A program made the position numbers and the translations under genes. Positions 36,625-46,526 of a stretch of 64,000 bases of DNA are shown here, piece after piece. The stretch comes from Nitrobacteraceae bacterium AZCC 1564 (lineage in GTDB: Bacteria > Pseudomonadota > Alphaproteobacteria > Rhizobiales > Xanthobacteraceae): the NCBI GenBank assembly GCA_036924835.1, contig JBAGRR010000001.1:5843001-5907000 (forward strand), in the 5' to 3' direction. The notes beneath the pieces were generated by a model that was given only the letters and a program-made list of their open reading frames with translations, ran no database searches and had not been told where the DNA came from. The first letter of the stretch is position 1. The number at the start of each line of letters is the position of its first letter.

Positions 36625-38232
36625 ATGCCCAATTCCCCAAAGAGCCAGAGCGTTCAGCAAGTGATCGGAAGCAATGACTTTTTTGATGCTCGAGACTTCG
36701 ATTGGTTATCTCTCATAGATCCCATCAACGATTTGATTGTCGGAACACCGCGTGACGACGTTCTCAGTGCGGGAGCCGAGGGGGATGTCGTCATCGGACT
36801 TGGCGGTAACGACCGGTTGAGCAGTGCATTCAACCGCACCGCGCTGATCGGTGGTACCGGTAACGACACGCTGACAACCGATGTTCTGGTCCCAACGCAA
36901 GGCACCGAGCCGGTTCACGGGCTTGCGGTCCAGCTCGGCGGATCAGGGCACGACAGTCTGGATGCGACTGTTACCCTTCAAGGCGCAACGGGAATACCTA
37001 TCGACAGGATCATCATTGCCGAGGTTTTGCAGGACGGCGGAGGTGGTAACGACACCATCAACGCCACCGCCAATGTTGCGGGGAACATTGTGCTTGGCGA
37101 CGTCACGGCCAGAAATCATGTTCTCGGCGGCGCCGGGGACGACACCATAAACGTTCTTGCAGATACACACGGTGTGATCGGCGACAATACCGCCATTAAC
37201 GAGGTGGATGGCGGCACTGGCAACGACCACATCATCGCGCGCGCCGACACTGAATTTTCTGGATTCTTCGCGACCGCCAAGAATATTCTTGATGGCGGTG
37301 CCGGTGACGACATTCTGGATGCGTCCGCCTTCGGCCGGGCAAACACGACGCAACTGGTGTCGAATGAGCTCCACGGTGGGCGCGGCGACGACATGCTGAC
37401 CGCCTTCAACTTCACGGATTCCAATTCGCGCGCGCCAGTCGGTGTGAACAATCTATTCGGTGATGAAGGCAATGATGTGCTGGTCGCGACTCATTCCACC
37501 GACGGCGAAAACACCATTACAGACGTCACCAGCTATCTCGATGGCGGGATAGGCAACGACAGTCTGACGGCTGATTCAACCGCACTGGGTGGTTTCATTA
37601 TCGCCCTCAATCACCTTGAGGGTGGTGATGGGGGGGATAGCCTCACGGCGCATCTCGACGCGGAAGCTCGCCCCACTACTGGCCTCGTGCGCGATCTCTA
37701 CCATGTCTCCAACGTCCTGAACGGCGGGGCCGGTAACGACAGCCTGACAGCTTTTCTATCCGCAGTGCCTGACCCGTTTGTCACCGATAACTCGACGGCG
37801 GAAAATCATCTGGATGGCGGCAGTGGTAATGACGTTCTGACGGCAACCGTCGCCCCGGGGTCGCTTGGGACGAGCTTCCTCAATGGCGGGACAGGGAATG
37901 ATCAGCTCACAGTCATCGGCGGATCAGACAACGTGCTCCACGGTGGTGATGGCAGGGATGTCCTGACTGGTGGCATTGGCAACGACCATATGTTTGGCGA
38001 CAGCGGTGCGGACCGGTTCGTGTTTGCGGCCGATAGCGGTCATGATACCGCCGACTTCACGAAGGGCGACAAGATCGACCTGACGGCGTTGGCCGGAGAG
38101 GGCATTCACAATATCGGCGATCTCACTATCGACGTCACCGGTGGTAACACCGTCGTCCACTTCGACAGCAACAACGATCTGACGATCGCCGGCGTGAAGA
38201 ACCTCACAGCGGGTGATTTCTGGTTTGCATGA
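36625..38232 (+). CDS. RTX-like calcium-binding secreted protein, copy 1
   Basis: The 535-residue product has about 15 Gly/Asp nonapeptide-like motifs (GGTGNDTLT, GGAGDDTIN, GGSGNDVLT, GGDGRDVLTG) spread through residues ~55-460. The tail DRFVFAADSGHDTADFTKGD is the serralysin-type C-terminal secretion region, and it ends in DFWFA. There is no N-terminal signal peptide, as expected for type I secretion. No catalytic domain is seen, so it may be an adhesin or matrix protein. AAGGAGGG precedes ATG 36625. It is 1,836 bp from a near-identical second copy. No type I exporter genes are in the window. Confidence 0.85.
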   Translation: MPNSPKSQSVQQVIGSNDFFDARDFDWLSLIDPINDLIVGTPRDDVLSAGAEGDVVIGLGGNDRLSSAFNRTALIGGTGNDTLTTDVLVPTQGTEPVHGLAVQLGGSGHDSLDATVTLQGATGIPIDRIIIAEVLQDGGGGNDTINATANVAGNIVLGDVTARNHVLGGAGDDTINVLADTHGVIGDNTAINEVDGGTGNDHIIARADTEFSGFFATAKNILDGGAGDDILDASAFGRANTTQLVSNELHGGRGDDMLTAFNFTDSNSRAPVGVNNLFGDEGNDVLVATHSTDGENTITDVTSYLDGGIGNDSLTADSTALGGFIIALNHLEGGDGGDSLTAHLDAEARPTTGLVRDLYHVSNVLNGGAGNDSLTAFLSAVPDPFVTDNSTAENHLDGGSGNDVLTATVAPGSLGTSFLNGGTGNDQLTVIGGSDNVLHGGDGRDVLTGGIGNDHMFGDSGADRFVFAADSGHDTADFTKGDKIDLTALAGEGIHNIGDLTIDVTGGNTVVHFDSNNDLTIAGVKNLTAGDFWFA

Positions 38233-38261
38233 GGTGCTTCAGCCTCGTGCTGTAAGGGAGG

Positions 38262-38287
38262 CCAGCCTGCCGATTTAGGCAGGCTGG
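38262..38287 (+). terminator. Hairpin after RTX copy 1
   Basis: Stem CCAGCCTGCC / GGCAGGCTGG (10 bp) with loop GATTTA, 30 bp after the stop; there is no T-run. Its counterpart after copy 2 has a different but still perfectly paired stem. Confidence 0.6.
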
Positions 38288-38460
38288 AAGCTTGAAGATG
38301 GCCGAGACGGCGTGCGCGATGCTCGGTCAATTTAATCAGCGGTACTTATTTGTCTGTGGTGGGGCGTCTCATTTAATTATTCGAAGTCGTGGACGCTCAG
38401 GCGGATTGGATTTCTGTGGTTTGGGAGCTGGGTACGCAGCCATTTGCCAAGGAGGAAAAC

Positions 38461-40068
38461 ATGGCCAATTCCCCAAAGAGCCAAAACGTTCAGCAGGTGA
38501 TCGGAAGCAATGACTTTTTTGATGCTCGAGACTTCGATTGGTTATCTCTCATAGATCCCATCAACGATTTGATTGTCGGAACACCGCGTGACGATGTTCT
38601 CAGTGCGGGCGCTGAGGGCGACGTCGTCATCGGACTTGGCGGTAACGACCGGTTGAGCAGTGCATTCAACCGCACCGCGCTGATCGGTGGCACTGGTAAC
38701 GACACGCTGACAACCGATGCTCTGGTCCCAACGCAAGGCACGGAACCGGTTCACGGGCTTTCGGTCCAGCTCGGCGGATCAGGGCAGGATAGTCTCGATG
38801 CGACTGTTACCCTTCAAGGCGCAACGGGAATACCTATCGATAGGATCATCATTGCCGAGATCTTGCAGGACGGCGGAGGCGGTAATGACACGATCAACGC
38901 CACTGCGAACGTTGCTGGTAATATTGTGCTCGGCGACGTCACGGCCAGAAATCATGTTCTCGGCGGCGCCGGGGACGACACCATAAACGTTCTTGCAGAT
39001 ACACACGGTGTGATCGGCGACAATACCGCCATCAACGAGGTGGATGGCGGCACTGGCAACGACCACATCATCGCGCGCGCCGACACTGAATTTTCTGGAT
39101 TCTTCGCGACCGCCAAGAATATTCTTGATGGCGGTGCCGGTGACGACATTCTGGATGCGTCCGCCTTCGGCCGGGCAAACACGACGCAACTGGTGTCGAA
39201 TGAGCTCCACGGTGGGCGCGGCGACGACATGCTGACCGCCTTCAACTTCACGGATTCCAATTCGCGCGCGCCAGTCGGTGTGAACAATCTATTCGGTGAT
39301 GAAGGCAATGATGTGCTGGTCGCGACTCATTCCACCGACGGCGAAAACACCATTACAGACGTCACCAGCTATCTCGATGGCGGGATAGGCAACGACAGTC
39401 TGACGGCTGATTCAACCGCACTGGGTGGTTTCATTATCGCCCTCAATCACCTTGAGGGTGGTGATGGGGGGGATAGCCTCACGGCGCATCTCGACGCGGA
39501 AGCTCGCCCCACTACTGGCCTCGTGCGCGATCTCTACCATGTCTCCAACGTCCTGAACGGCGGGGCCGGTAACGACAGCCTGACAGCTTTTCTATCCGCA
39601 GTGCCTGACCCGTTTGTCACCGATAACTCGACGGCGGAAAATCATCTGGATGGCGGCAGTGGTAATGACGTTCTGACGGCAACCGTCGCGCCGGGGTCGC
39701 TTGGGACGAGCTTCCTCAATGGCGGGACAGGGAATGACCAGCTCACCGTCATCGGCGGATCGGACAACGTGCTCCACGGTGGTGATGGCAGGGATGTCCT
39801 GACTGGCGGCATCGGCAACGACAATCTGTTTGGCGACAGCGGGGCGGACCGGTTCGTGTTCGCCGCTGACAGCGGCCATGACACCGCCGATTTCACGAAT
39901 GGCGATACGATCGATGTGACCGCGTTGGCCGTGAACGACATTCACGGCATTGGCGATCTGGATATCGAAGTGACTGGCGGGAACACGGTTGTTCGCTTCG
40001 ACGCCAGCAACGAGCTGACGATCGCCGGCGTGCAAAACCTTACAGCGAGTGATTTCTGGTTCGCATGA
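38461..40068 (+). CDS. RTX-like calcium-binding secreted protein, copy 2
   Basis: Same length (535 residues) and layout as copy 1. The middle is identical at nucleotide level over ~650 bp (37200-37852 against 39036-39688), while both ends differ: the N-terminal third has scattered changes, and the last ~80 residues diverge (for example GNDNLFGDSG and VTALAVNDIHGIGDLDIEVT). The leader, ribosome-binding site (AAGGAGG) and 3' hairpin are also duplicated, so each copy looks independently expressed. This pattern fits an older duplication homogenised by gene conversion. Confidence 0.85.
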   Translation: MANSPKSQNVQQVIGSNDFFDARDFDWLSLIDPINDLIVGTPRDDVLSAGAEGDVVIGLGGNDRLSSAFNRTALIGGTGNDTLTTDALVPTQGTEPVHGLSVQLGGSGQDSLDATVTLQGATGIPIDRIIIAEILQDGGGGNDTINATANVAGNIVLGDVTARNHVLGGAGDDTINVLADTHGVIGDNTAINEVDGGTGNDHIIARADTEFSGFFATAKNILDGGAGDDILDASAFGRANTTQLVSNELHGGRGDDMLTAFNFTDSNSRAPVGVNNLFGDEGNDVLVATHSTDGENTITDVTSYLDGGIGNDSLTADSTALGGFIIALNHLEGGDGGDSLTAHLDAEARPTTGLVRDLYHVSNVLNGGAGNDSLTAFLSAVPDPFVTDNSTAENHLDGGSGNDVLTATVAPGSLGTSFLNGGTGNDQLTVIGGSDNVLHGGDGRDVLTGGIGNDNLFGDSGADRFVFAADSGHDTADFTNGDTIDVTALAVNDIHGIGDLDIEVTGGNTVVRFDASNELTIAGVQNLTASDFWFA

Positions 40069-40102
40069 GGCGCTTCAGCCTTGTGCTGTGAGGGGAGGCT
40101 GT

Positions 40103-40130
40103 TCCAGCCCGCCAACGCCGGCGGGCTGGA
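40103..40130 (+). terminator. Hairpin after RTX copy 2
   Basis: Stem TCCAGCCCGCC / GGCGGGCTGGA (11 bp) with loop AACGCC; no T-run. Stem bases that differ from the hairpin at 38262 change in pairs. Confidence 0.6.
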
Positions 40131-40170
40131 AGCTTGAAATAGCCGGGACGGCGACGCTGGGTTCCAGCGC

Positions 40171-40223
40171 AAGTGTCCCGAATCCAAAGCTCGCCTCATC
40201 ATGCAGCGCGCTCCGCAGCGAAT
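40171..40223. mobile_element. Remnant of a type A CTAG hairpin
   Basis: AGTGTCCCGAATCCAAAGCT and the loop typical of hairpin A are present, but the 3' arm is lost after GCAGCGAA and the left CTAG is altered (CAAG). It is a decayed half-element between the RTX genes and mntH. Confidence 0.7.
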
Positions 40224-40314
40224 GTTGCCCTCCGCCCGTCAGGTCGGAGCAACGGGGGCATACGAGTTCCCGAGCGGACAAATGAACGCCTCTTATTTGT
40301 CCTGTTTTTGCTCT

Positions 40315-40329
40315 TGCAACTCACTTGCA
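40315..40329 (+). promoter_or_regulatory. Candidate metal-regulator operator upstream of mntH
   Basis: TGCAA-CTCAC-TTGCA is a perfect hyphenated palindrome 31 bp before ATG 40360. TGCAA/TTGCA-type boxes are bound by Fur-family Mur in rhizobia, and Mur controls mntH there. The match is by eye only. Confidence 0.5.
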
Positions 40330-40359
40330 ACTAATCCCTGATCTGTGCATAGTCCCTGC

Positions 40360-41739
40360 ATGGATGCAAAGACCCCCTTCAAGCCTGCGCCAGCGACAAG
40401 TGGCGCCAGTGACCTGCCTGTGGCCGGTGGCTGGCGAACGACACGCAGCGAGCCCTCGCTGGCAGGCGTGTTCGCGTCGGTTCGGGTGGCGAAGTCCGGT
40501 TCGTTCTGGCGCAAACTGGCGGCCTTCCTCGGACCGGGCTACCTCGTCGCCACGGGCTATATGGATCCCGGCAACTGGGCGACGTCGCTCGCTGGCGGTT
40601 CCAAATTTGGCTATGCGCTACTGACGGTAGCGTTGATGTCCAACATCATGGCCATCATTCTGCAGGCGCTGTGTGCGCGGCTGGGTGTCGGGGCAGGGCG
40701 TGATCTTGCTCAGGCTTGCCGCGATGCCTTTCCCAAGGTGCTGGCCTGGCCGCTCTGGCTGCTTGCCGAAATCGCGATTGCCGCCACCGACCTCGCGGAA
40801 ATCATCGGCACCGCCATCGGTCTCAATCTGCTGTTCGGCATTCCACTTGAGATTGGTGTTCTGATCACCGCGCTCGACGTCTTCCTCATCCTCGCGTTGC
40901 AGGCCGCCGGCTTTCGCTGGGTCGAGGCATTTATCGTCGGCATGCTCGGCATTATCTCGGCATGTTTTGCGATTCAAATCGCGATGGCCGATCCGAACTG
41001 GGGCGAGGTGATCCGCGGCTTTGCGCCGACCACGGAGATCATCCGCAATCGGGACATGCTGTACCTTGCGCTCGGTATTCTCGGCGCAACGGTGATGCCG
41101 CACAATCTCTACCTGCACTCCGGGCTGGTGCAGACGCGCAACTACGGAAACACCGTTCCCGAGAAGAAAGAAGCCATCAAACTCGCGACCATCGACTCCA
41201 CCATTGCGTTGTGCCTCGCGCTGTTGATCAACGCGTCGATCCTGATCCTCGCGGCTGCGACGTTTCACAAGGTCGGCAAGACCGACGTGGCCGAGCTTGA
41301 ACAGGTGCACTCGTTCCTGTCGCCGCTGCTCGGATCGACGTTGGCGCCGAGCCTGTTTGCGGTTGCGCTGTTGTGTTGCGGCCTGAGTTCGACGGTGACG
41401 GCAACGCTGTCGGGTCAGATCGTGATGGAAGGCTTCATCAACATCAAGGTGACGCCGTGGCTTCGGCGATTGATCACGCGCATGGTGGCGATCATTCCGG
41501 CGGCGTTGGTGACGATCTGGTATGGCGAGAAGGGAACCGCCCAGCTTCTGATCTTCAGTCAGGTGGTGCTGAGCCTGCAGTTACCCTTCGCAATTGTCCC
41601 ACTGGTGATGTTCACCGCGAGCAAGGCCAAGATGGGCGAATTCGTTGCGCCGCGTTGGCTAACCGTCATAGCCGCGCTGATCGCCGCGCTTGTCGTAACA
41701 TTGAATGTGAAACTGCTGATCGACTTCGTCAGCGGATAA
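40360..41739 (+). CDS. mntH: Nramp-family Mn2+/Fe2+ transporter
   Basis: The 459-residue inner-membrane protein imports divalent metal with protons. The TM1 motif YMDPGNW (Asp69, Asn72) and the TM6 motif [13 protein letters not shown] (Met, His) form the Nramp metal site. About eleven hydrophobic segments are visible, and the [14 protein letters not shown] stretch is typical. ATG 40360 is 5 codons inside the longest frame and leaves a palindromic operator candidate upstream. It converges on the chemoreceptor gene across a shared terminator. Confidence 0.93.
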   Translation: MDAKTPFKPAPATSGASDLPVAGGWRTTRSEPSLAGVFASVRVAKSGSFWRKLAAFLGPGYLVATGYMDPGNWATSLAGGSKFGYALLTVALMSNIMAIILQALCARLGVGAGRDLAQACRDAFPKVLAWPLWLLAEIAIAATDLAEIIGTAIGLNLLFGIPLEIGVLITALDVFLILALQAAGFRWVEAFIVGMLGIISACFAIQIAMADPNWGEVIRGFAPTTEIIRNRDMLYLALGILGATVMPHNLYLHSGLVQTRNYGNTVPEKKEAIKLATIDSTIALCLALLINASILILAAATFHKVGKTDVAELEQVHSFLSPLLGSTLAPSLFAVALLCCGLSSTVTATLSGQIVMEGFINIKVTPWLRRLITRMVAIIPAALVTIWYGEKGTAQLLIFSQVVLSLQLPFAIVPLVMFTASKAKMGEFVAPRWLTVIAALIAALVVTLNVKLLIDFVSG

Positions 41740-41775
41740 CGCGATAGGCGTTTAGTTAATGCTGAAGCAGGCGAC

Positions 41776-41804
41776 TGGAGCGGGCGTAAAGTACACCCGC
41801 TCCA
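41776..41804. terminator. Shared terminator between mntH and the chemoreceptor gene
   Basis: Stem TGGAGCGGG / CCCGCTCCA (9 bp) lies between convergent genes with a modest T-rich flank. Confidence 0.65.
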
Positions 41805-41811
41805 AGGTTTG

Positions 41812-43869
41812 TTAGGCTACACGCAGCGAGCCGAGGAAGACGCCGACCTGCTCGTGCATGGCGTTGCCGCGCTGGCTAAGGGCGCTGGTCGCTTCGTTGA
41901 CCGCATCGGCCGTGGCGCGCGTGCGGCCGGCACCCTGCCGGACGGACTCAGCATGACGAGCCGCGTCTTCAACGCCCGCTGCTGCTCGCTTGACCGCATC
42001 CGCGATGCTTTGCGTGGCCTGGCTCTGTTCGCTCGCGGCGTTGGAGACGGCCGCGGTGACGCCTTCGAGCCGGGCGATCGTCTCGGTGATGTTGTGGATC
42101 GCCGCGACTGCGGTGTCGGTCGCGCCCTGCATGGCGCTGATCTGACGGACGATCTCTTCGGTCGCCGTCGCAGTCTGACTGGCAAGCGCTTTGACTTCGC
42201 CGGCGACCACCGAGAAGCCCTTGCCCATCTCGCCGGCGCGTGCGGCCTCGATGGTGGCGTTGAGGGCGAGGAGGTTGGTCTGGCTTGCAATGTTGCGGAT
42301 GAGCTGCACCACGTCGCCGATGCGTTGGGCCATATTGGAGAGCTCTTGCACCGATGCGTCGGTATCGCGTGCGGCTGCAGAGGCATTCTCTGCAATTTGC
42401 GCCGCATCGGCGACACGTCCGTCGACATCGGCAATGCTGCCCGCCAGTTGCGTGATCGCGGCCGCAACCAGACGCACATTTTCCAGCGCGATCGATGTCG
42501 CCGCGGCAACCGCGTCCGCCTGCGCGTTGCCATCTTCGGCGGCACCAGTGAGGGTGGCTCCGGCGCTCTCGAGCTGTGCGGTGGCATGCGCGACCGCGCT
42601 CAGGGCCGCGTTGATCTGCGTTTCGAAATCGCGGGCCGAGCTCTCCAGTGCGGCGCCGCGCGATGCGCGGGACTGTTGTTCTGCGAGAGCATTCTGTCCC
42701 GCGGCATCGGCCTGAATGGCGTTGCGGCGCAGTGTTTCAATGGCGTGTGCCATCTGGCCCAGTTCATCGGTCCGGTCTTGCAGAGGAACTTGGACGTCGC
42801 GGTTGCCGTCAGCCAGAGCGAGGATCGTTTCGGTGATCTGGCCCGTTGGCGTGACCACGCGGCGATTGAACCACCACGTCCCGGCCGCTGCGGCGCAGAT
42901 GGTGAGTGCGACCAGGCCGAGAGCCAGGGCGAACTTGATCCACAGCACGCTGATCATGGCTTCGCTTTGGCGCGTGGCTTCCGCAAGCGCTGCTTCACGA
43001 AGCGGCAGGACGTTGTCGAGGATTGGAATGATGTAGGGGAGGAATTTGTTGGGCTCGAGAGCAAGAGGCTTGCCGCGGTTCGGCAGCACGTAGGTGGCGT
43101 AGGCTTCGCCGCCCTTGCCCCAGAACGCGCGATCTACTTCGGCAAATGTTGCCGACACTGACGGGCTATGGATGTCCTCGACCGCCGAGCGGATGGTCGA
43201 CCAGATCTGATCAATGCGTCCCTTGAAGCCTGACAGCACTTCAGCCTGTTCGCCTTCCATCGGCAAACGCATGGTCATGTAGCGGATCATGGTGCTTGAC
43301 TGCCGACCGGCCCAATCGCGCATGTCCCAGGCAAGCTGGGCCAGACGTGCAGCCTGTCCCACGTCCGGATTGCCGGCATTGATGCGGCGCTGAACGGTCG
43401 CCCCAAACGCGCGCGCGGTTTCCTGAATGGCGAACATCTGCGGCAGGTAGGTGTCGACGACGTTCTTCGGACGCTCCGTCAGAGGCACTTCAACGGCGGC
43501 AAGAACGGCCTTGCGGACCTTGGCGAGGCTGTCTTCCAGTTCGCGAAGTGCGGTGACGTCGCTTTCCAGAACGGCTTGTCGGCGCGCATCCGCAAGAATG
43601 GCATCAAATCCGCTCATCTTGGCCTGCACCGGCGCCTTCTGCTGAGCGGTAATCGGCGTCGGCGTCACCAGAGGAGGGTTCACGAAAGCTCGCTCGAGGT
43701 TCAATGCCTCAGGCAGGCGCAGCGCACTCGCGAGCAGACGCACGTCATGATCGACGTTCCGGGCGGTCGATAGTGCGGACCATTGCTGGGCGGCGAACAG
43801 AACCGTAGCGAAGAGACCCACAGCCGAACCAAGGGCGATGGACAACAGAAAAACTTGCCGGATGCGCAT
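41812..43869 (-). CDS. Methyl-accepting chemotaxis protein
   Basis: The 685-residue receptor has TM1 ([20 protein letters not shown]), a periplasmic helical sensor region (~35-310), TM2 ([20 protein letters not shown]), and a HAMP domain around [20 protein letters not shown]. The long signalling coiled coil has the CheA/CheW-binding tip [20 protein letters not shown] followed by [20 protein letters not shown]. The C-terminus lacks a CheR-tethering pentapeptide. The ligand is unknown. No che genes are in the window, so it is an orphan receptor. Confidence 0.93.
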   Translation of the reverse strand: MRIRQVFLLSIALGSAVGLFATVLFAAQQWSALSTARNVDHDVRLLASALRLPEALNLERAFVNPPLVTPTPITAQQKAPVQAKMSGFDAILADARRQAVLESDVTALRELEDSLAKVRKAVLAAVEVPLTERPKNVVDTYLPQMFAIQETARAFGATVQRRINAGNPDVGQAARLAQLAWDMRDWAGRQSSTMIRYMTMRLPMEGEQAEVLSGFKGRIDQIWSTIRSAVEDIHSPSVSATFAEVDRAFWGKGGEAYATYVLPNRGKPLALEPNKFLPYIIPILDNVLPLREAALAEATRQSEAMISVLWIKFALALGLVALTICAAAAGTWWFNRRVVTPTGQITETILALADGNRDVQVPLQDRTDELGQMAHAIETLRRNAIQADAAGQNALAEQQSRASRGAALESSARDFETQINAALSAVAHATAQLESAGATLTGAAEDGNAQADAVAAATSIALENVRLVAAAITQLAGSIADVDGRVADAAQIAENASAAARDTDASVQELSNMAQRIGDVVQLIRNIASQTNLLALNATIEAARAGEMGKGFSVVAGEVKALASQTATATEEIVRQISAMQGATDTAVAAIHNITETIARLEGVTAAVSNAASEQSQATQSIADAVKRAAAGVEDAARHAESVRQGAGRTRATADAVNEATSALSQRGNAMHEQVGVFLGSLRVA

Positions 43870-44075
43870 TGCAGTCTTTGCCTTCGAGAGTGCGCGTAGA
43901 GCGCTGAAATCTTGATCGAAACGGACTGCGAAAGTTTATCGGGTGATCACCAAGAATATCTTAAGAGACGCGGTAAAGTTGCAGCGCGTTTTTGTCGCAA
44001 GCCTGTCATCAGGTGTGACGCGCAACTTCAAATGGCCCACACTTTCTTCGCGGGCGCTGGAATCTCGAAGTGCAT

Positions 44076-44360
44076 CTAGCGGAGATTCTCAGATTCGAGT
44101 TTTTGGATCGCGGCTCTAGATTGATCGACGAGCTTTCTGGCCTCTTCCACTAACTTGGCTTTGTGGTGCTTGAGGCATCTTTCGAGGCTCGGTTTGTTGC
44201 GTTGAGCTCGTTGCATGTCGCCCGCCTGGATCGCTTCGGTAACACTATTGAGGATATGATCGCAGAGCTTGGTCTGGACCTTATCATCCTCCTGCGCGGC
44301 GGATGCAGGCGTTTGACTGAGAACGGCGGTGAACGCCAAGGCAACAAATAACGTGCGCAT
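44076..44360 (-). CDS. Small exported hypothetical protein
   Basis: The 94-residue product has signal peptide MRTLFVALAFTAVLSQTPAS ending at AA-QED. The mature part is helical with two Cys (TKLCDHIL and LERCLKHHK) and a charged C-terminus. I recognise no family. ATG 44360 is chosen for the signal peptide. It follows the HxlR gene on the same strand after 7 bp, so it may share its transcript. Confidence 0.65.
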   Translation of the reverse strand: MRTLFVALAFTAVLSQTPASAAQEDDKVQTKLCDHILNSVTEAIQAGDMQRAQRNKPSLERCLKHHKAKLVEEARKLVDQSRAAIQKLESENLR

Positions 44361-44367
44361 TACAGAA

Positions 44368-44763
44368 TCACGCGTCCTTGGAATCGAACTTCTCCCGCGC
44401 GTTTTTAATCTCGGGCAGATTTTCAAAAGCCCAATGACCGAGATTTTGCACGGGGTTGCGGAGGGAGCGCCCGAGCTCGGTCAATTCGTAATCGACGCGC
44501 GGCGGGATCGTTGGAAATACGGTGCGGGTAACGAGGCCGTCGCGTTCGAGACCCCGCAGCGTCAATGTCAGCATTCTCTGCGAAATGCCGCCGACCATGC
44601 GCTTGATCTCATTGAAGCGGCGCGGCTGATCGCCGAGCAGCATGATAATCAGCACGCTCCATTTGTCGCCGATGCGAGCGAGGATCGTGCTCACCTCCCG
44701 GCAGTCGCTCGGTAGATGCTGCGGTTCCGGTGTCGCGGTTACATCGGTGTTCGCGGGTGCCAT
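44368..44763 (-). CDS. HxlR-family transcriptional regulator
   Basis: The 131-residue winged-helix protein has the conserved Cys in SDCREVSTILARIGDKWSVL, the recognition region RRFNEIKRMVGGISQRMLTL, and TLRGLERDGLVTRTVFPTIP with PRVDYELTELG. HxlR/YodB proteins often sense electrophiles or oxidants through this Cys and repress quinone reductases and azoreductases. Its divergent position to azoR fits that role. An inverted repeat lies between the genes. Confidence 0.9.
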   Translation of the reverse strand: MAPANTDVTATPEPQHLPSDCREVSTILARIGDKWSVLIIMLLGDQPRRFNEIKRMVGGISQRMLTLTLRGLERDGLVTRTVFPTIPPRVDYELTELGRSLRNPVQNLGHWAFENLPEIKNAREKFDSKDA

Positions 44764-44829
44764 GAGTGTGCTCGGGTTCAAAAAATGTGCCTTCTTGCGC
44801 GGTTTATCAAAGGTCACTTATAGCGTCTA

Positions 44830-44846
44830 GGTATAAACTTGATACC
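44830..44846. promoter_or_regulatory. Candidate HxlR operator between hxlR-like gene and azoR
   Basis: GGTAT-AAACTTG-ATACC is an inverted repeat with 5-bp arms, 19 bp before azoR and 67 bp before the divergent regulator. Its size suits a winged-helix dimer. Confidence 0.5.
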
Positions 44847-44864
44847 AACACTAAAGGTGATCCT

Positions 44865-45476
44865 ATGAAACTCCTTCACATCGACGCCAGCATTCTCGGC
44901 GGCAATTCGGTTTCCCGGCAGCTTTCCGCCGCGGTGGCCGACCGCCTCAACGCAACCATTCCCAATCTCGAGGTGACGTATCGCGACATTTCGTCCGCGC
45001 CGCTGTCGCATCTGAGCGGGGCACATCTTGCCGCAGCTCAGGGCGCGACGCCGGAGACGGCCGATCTTCGGGCCGATATCGCAGCCAGTACCGCTGTACT
45101 GGACGAATTCCTTGCCTCCGACATCGTGGTGATCGGCGCTCCCATGTACAATTTCACGATTCCGAGCCAGCTCAAGGCCTGGATCGATCGCATCCTCGTG
45201 GCCGGCAAGACGTTCAAATATTCCGAAAAGGGCGTTGAGGGCCTCGCCGCCGGCAAGCGTGTCATTGTCGTGATCTCGCGCGGAGGCTTCTACGGCGCCG
45301 ATATGCCGACGGCGGCCGGCGAGCATCTGGAAACCTACCTGCGGTGGGTGTTCGGTTTTATTGGCATTCCGAATCCGGAGATCATCGCCGCGGACGGACT
45401 GCAGATGGGGCCTGAGCATCGCGAGAAGGCGCTTGCCGGTGCGATGCAATTGGCGACAGGACTGCAGGCGGCCTGA
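44865..45476 (+). CDS. azoR: FMN-dependent NADH-azoreductase
   Basis: The 203-residue flavodoxin-like enzyme reduces quinones and azo compounds with two electrons. It has [20 protein letters not shown] (phosphate-binding loop), the family signature [31 protein letters not shown], and VISRGGFYG. It is transcribed divergently from an HxlR-type repressor. ATG 44865 is the canonical start. Confidence 0.93.
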   Translation: MKLLHIDASILGGNSVSRQLSAAVADRLNATIPNLEVTYRDISSAPLSHLSGAHLAAAQGATPETADLRADIAASTAVLDEFLASDIVVIGAPMYNFTIPSQLKAWIDRILVAGKTFKYSEKGVEGLAAGKRVIVVISRGGFYGADMPTAAGEHLETYLRWVFGFIGIPNPEIIAADGLQMGPEHREKALAGAMQLATGLQAA

Positions 45477-45505
45477 GATCGCAGACGAGCTGGACATCGG
45501 GCTGG

Positions 45506-45671
45506 CTAGTGTCCCGCTTCCGAAGTTCGCATCATTCCGCTGCACGTTCGTTTGCGAACTTCGGAATCGAGGGACACTAGCAAGTTAATTGGTCTAGTGT
45601 GGCTTTGGTTCAGACGTCCGCATTCCAGACTCGCCGCACGAATGATGCGGACTTCTGAACCGCCACACTAG
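45506..45671. mobile_element. CTAG double-hairpin unit (G-like + B-like), uninterrupted
   Basis: First hairpin 45506-45580 (arm CTTCCGAAGTTCGCA, extra bases in the 3' arm), 13-nt spacer, second hairpin 45594-45671 (arm GGTTCAGACGTCCGCA, TTT bulge in the 5' arm). All boundaries are CTAG; 166 bp. The reverse complement closely matches the outer unit at 46527-46856. Confidence 0.83.
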
Positions 45672-45711
45672 ATGCGCGATGTCCAGTTCGGCGATGAGTT
45701 GGGGGATAGAC

Positions 45712-46488
45712 TTAGTCCTGAGGTTCGGTTGCCGCGCTACCAGCGGCGTCGACACGGACCCAGCCGCTCGGGGCCAGTCGCTGCTGCGGCAGGAAGCGAG
45801 CCTTATAGTCCATCTTTCGCGAGCCCTCGATCCAGTAGCCGAGGTAGACGTAAGGAAGGCCCAGCCTGCGCGCGCGGGCGATATGATCGAGGATCATGAA
45901 CGTCCCAAGCGAACGGCTTTCCTCGCTCGGTTCGAAGAACGAATAGACCATTGATAGGCCGTCGCTAAGGATGTCGGTTAGCGCCACGGCGAGGAGCTCG
46001 CCGCCTTTGCCGGTGATGCCGCTGTCGGCGGTGCGCCGCCGGTATTCGATGATACGCGTCTCGACATGGCTGTCTTCGACCATCATCGCGTAGTCGAGGA
46101 CGGTCATGTCGGCCATCCCGCCGTCGCGATGGCGCGCGTCCAGATACGCACGGAAGATCGAATACTGTTCAGAAGTCGGAACGCCGCTGCGCTGCTCGCT
46201 GACGATGTCGGCGTTGCGCGCCTGGACCTTGCGGAAATTGCGGGAGGGGCGGAATTCGTTCGCGATCACGCGCACCGAGATGCAGGCGCGGCACTGGTCG
46301 CAGGCGGGACGATAGGCAATCGACTGGCTCCGGCGGAAGCCGCCATGGGTGAGCAGATCGTTCAGATCGGCTGCCTTGTCACCCACAAGATGCGTGAACA
46401 CTTTGCGCTCCTGCTTCCCCTCCAGATAAGGGCAAGGCGAAGGAGCCGTCAGATAAAACTGCGGCGTGTTGCGCGAGTGCTGGGTCAC
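45712..46488 (-). CDS. bpt: Leucyl/arginyl-tRNA--protein transferase (Bpt type)
   Basis: The 258-residue product adds an amino acid from aminoacyl-tRNA to N-terminal acidic residues, marking proteins for ClpSAP decay. Conserved features are [40 protein letters not shown] (Cys cluster), and the GNAT-like [20 protein letters not shown] with [18 protein letters not shown]. The length is normal. It is flanked on both sides by related hairpin units in opposite orientation. Confidence 0.93.
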   Translation of the reverse strand: MTQHSRNTPQFYLTAPSPCPYLEGKQERKVFTHLVGDKAADLNDLLTHGGFRRSQSIAYRPACDQCRACISVRVIANEFRPSRNFRKVQARNADIVSEQRSGVPTSEQYSIFRAYLDARHRDGGMADMTVLDYAMMVEDSHVETRIIEYRRRTADSGITGKGGELLAVALTDILSDGLSMVYSFFEPSEESRSLGTFMILDHIARARRLGLPYVYLGYWIEGSRKMDYKARFLPQQRLAPSGWVRVDAAGSAATEPQD

Positions 46489-46526
46489 GAGGTCTTGTTC
46501 GTCTCCATACAGTCCGATTCTATCCC

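Larger units (their letters stand above)
36625..40130 (+). repeat. Tandem duplication of the RTX-like gene, 1,836-bp period
   Basis: Two copies of gene plus 3' hairpin, with related but diverged leaders upstream (both share GGTCAATTTAAT and a CTCATTTAAT word). Identity is complete in the centre and falls toward both ends. Confidence 0.9.

Noticed and set aside
41809-43161. A 450-codon plus-strand frame opposite the chemoreceptor gene
   Set aside because: It is the complement of a clear MCP with all its domains; the long open frame is a by-product of high GC content.
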